Of a stretch of DNA of 6,503 nucleotides, positions 6,313 to 6,503 are shown in pieces. Every line of letters begins with the position of its first letter. Position 1 is the first letter of the stretch. Origin of the DNA: Microcaldota archaeon. GTDB taxonomy: Archaea; Micrarchaeota; Micrarchaeia; Micrarchaeales; CABMGC01. The stretch lies in contig JAJYVC010000056.1 of the NCBI GenBank assembly GCA_021792235.1, forward strand, positions 1 through 6,503. The letters run 5' to 3'. The notes under the pieces are model-generated. The model made no database searches. It worked only from the letters and a program-made list of their open reading frames with translations, and was not told where the DNA came from. A program made the translations under genes and the position numbers.

Positions 6313-6503
6313 TTATCTACTCAACACCGTGATTTCTATTGGTCCGTAGATCGTGGCGTTGGCTGTGACAAGAGTGGACAGTTTCAATCTTACATGCGAG
6401 CCAATCCCATACGATATTGGCAACACGATAGTGGCGTTGGCCTGGGTCCGGGGCACTATGACCGCTATATTCTGGGCACCTACCGTAAAGTTTGCAGCTG
6501 CAG
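6313..6503 (-). CDS. C-terminal fragment of a probably exported beta-rich protein
   Basis: Open from the right edge to TAA (6315-6313), giving 62 residues after two leftover bases. I do not recognise the family. The sequence alternates hydrophobic and polar residues as in beta strands (VIVPRTQANATIVLPISYG), has no helix-like or catalytic stretch, and carries three N-glycosylation sequons (NFT, NAT, NAT), which suggests the outer face of the cell. It ends in IYGPIEITVLSR with no C-terminal membrane helix. Its stop codon lies 1 nt before the gltX ATG on the same strand, so the two are likely co-transcribed. Start, length and signal sequence are outside the window. Confidence 0.7.
   Translation of the reverse strand, partial: AAANFTVGAQNIAVIVPRTQANATIVLPISYGIGSHVRLKLSTLVTANATIYGPIEITVLSR

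Noticed and set aside
1..6503. A defence, toxin-antitoxin or mobile system
   Set aside because: No nuclease, helicase, transposase, integrase, small paired genes or repeat arrays are seen. The genes are housekeeping or surface proteins.

Overview
The window comes from an archaeon, most plausibly a DPANN lineage such as Micrarchaeota (ARMAN-like). No 16S rRNA is present, so this rests on gene content. The glutamyl-tRNA synthetase is of the archaeal (GlnRS-related) type, the PRPP synthetase is of the short archaeal type, and arginine AGG/AGA and isoleucine ATA codons are frequent. Putative promoters are TATA-like boxes with very short or absent leaders. The surface protein at the left opens with a QSALE-type pilin-like N-terminus followed by DUF2341-like and lectin-like domains, a combination I associate with small-genome archaea. 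The phylum is inference; the domain Archaea is well supported.

Layout, left to right: (1) 1-2142, minus strand: the first 714 codons of a very large surface protein that runs off the left edge with no stop codon. (2) 2192-2995, plus: ksgA, 16S rRNA adenine dimethyltransferase. (3) 2979-3635, minus: a metallo-beta-lactamase-fold hydrolase of the UPF0173 type. (4) 3687-4568, plus: prs, ribose-phosphate pyrophosphokinase. (5) 4584-6311, minus: gltX, glutamyl-tRNA synthetase. (6) 6313-6503, minus: the C-terminal 62 residues of another probably exported beta-rich protein, whose stop codon lies 1 nt before the gltX start.

Coding is extremely dense. The only intergenic gaps are 49 bp (divergent, surface protein/ksgA), 51 bp (divergent, hydrolase/prs) and 15 bp (convergent, prs/gltX), and ksgA and the hydrolase overlap tail-to-tail by 17 bp. 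The strand flips at every one of the first four junctions, so most of these genes must be transcribed singly. Only the right-edge gene and gltX look co-transcribed. No stretch over 300 bp lacks a gene, and I saw no tRNA, rRNA, CRISPR, insertion sequence or defence system.

The central genes are housekeeping functions in ribosome maturation, nucleotide precursor supply and translation. They are flanked on both sides by cell-surface genes. The most unusual item is the left-hand protein: a pilin-like anchor followed by a tandem DUF2341-like/lectin-like module. Its two copies share a perfect 61-bp DNA repeat exactly 1020 bp apart, while the rest of the modules has diverged.
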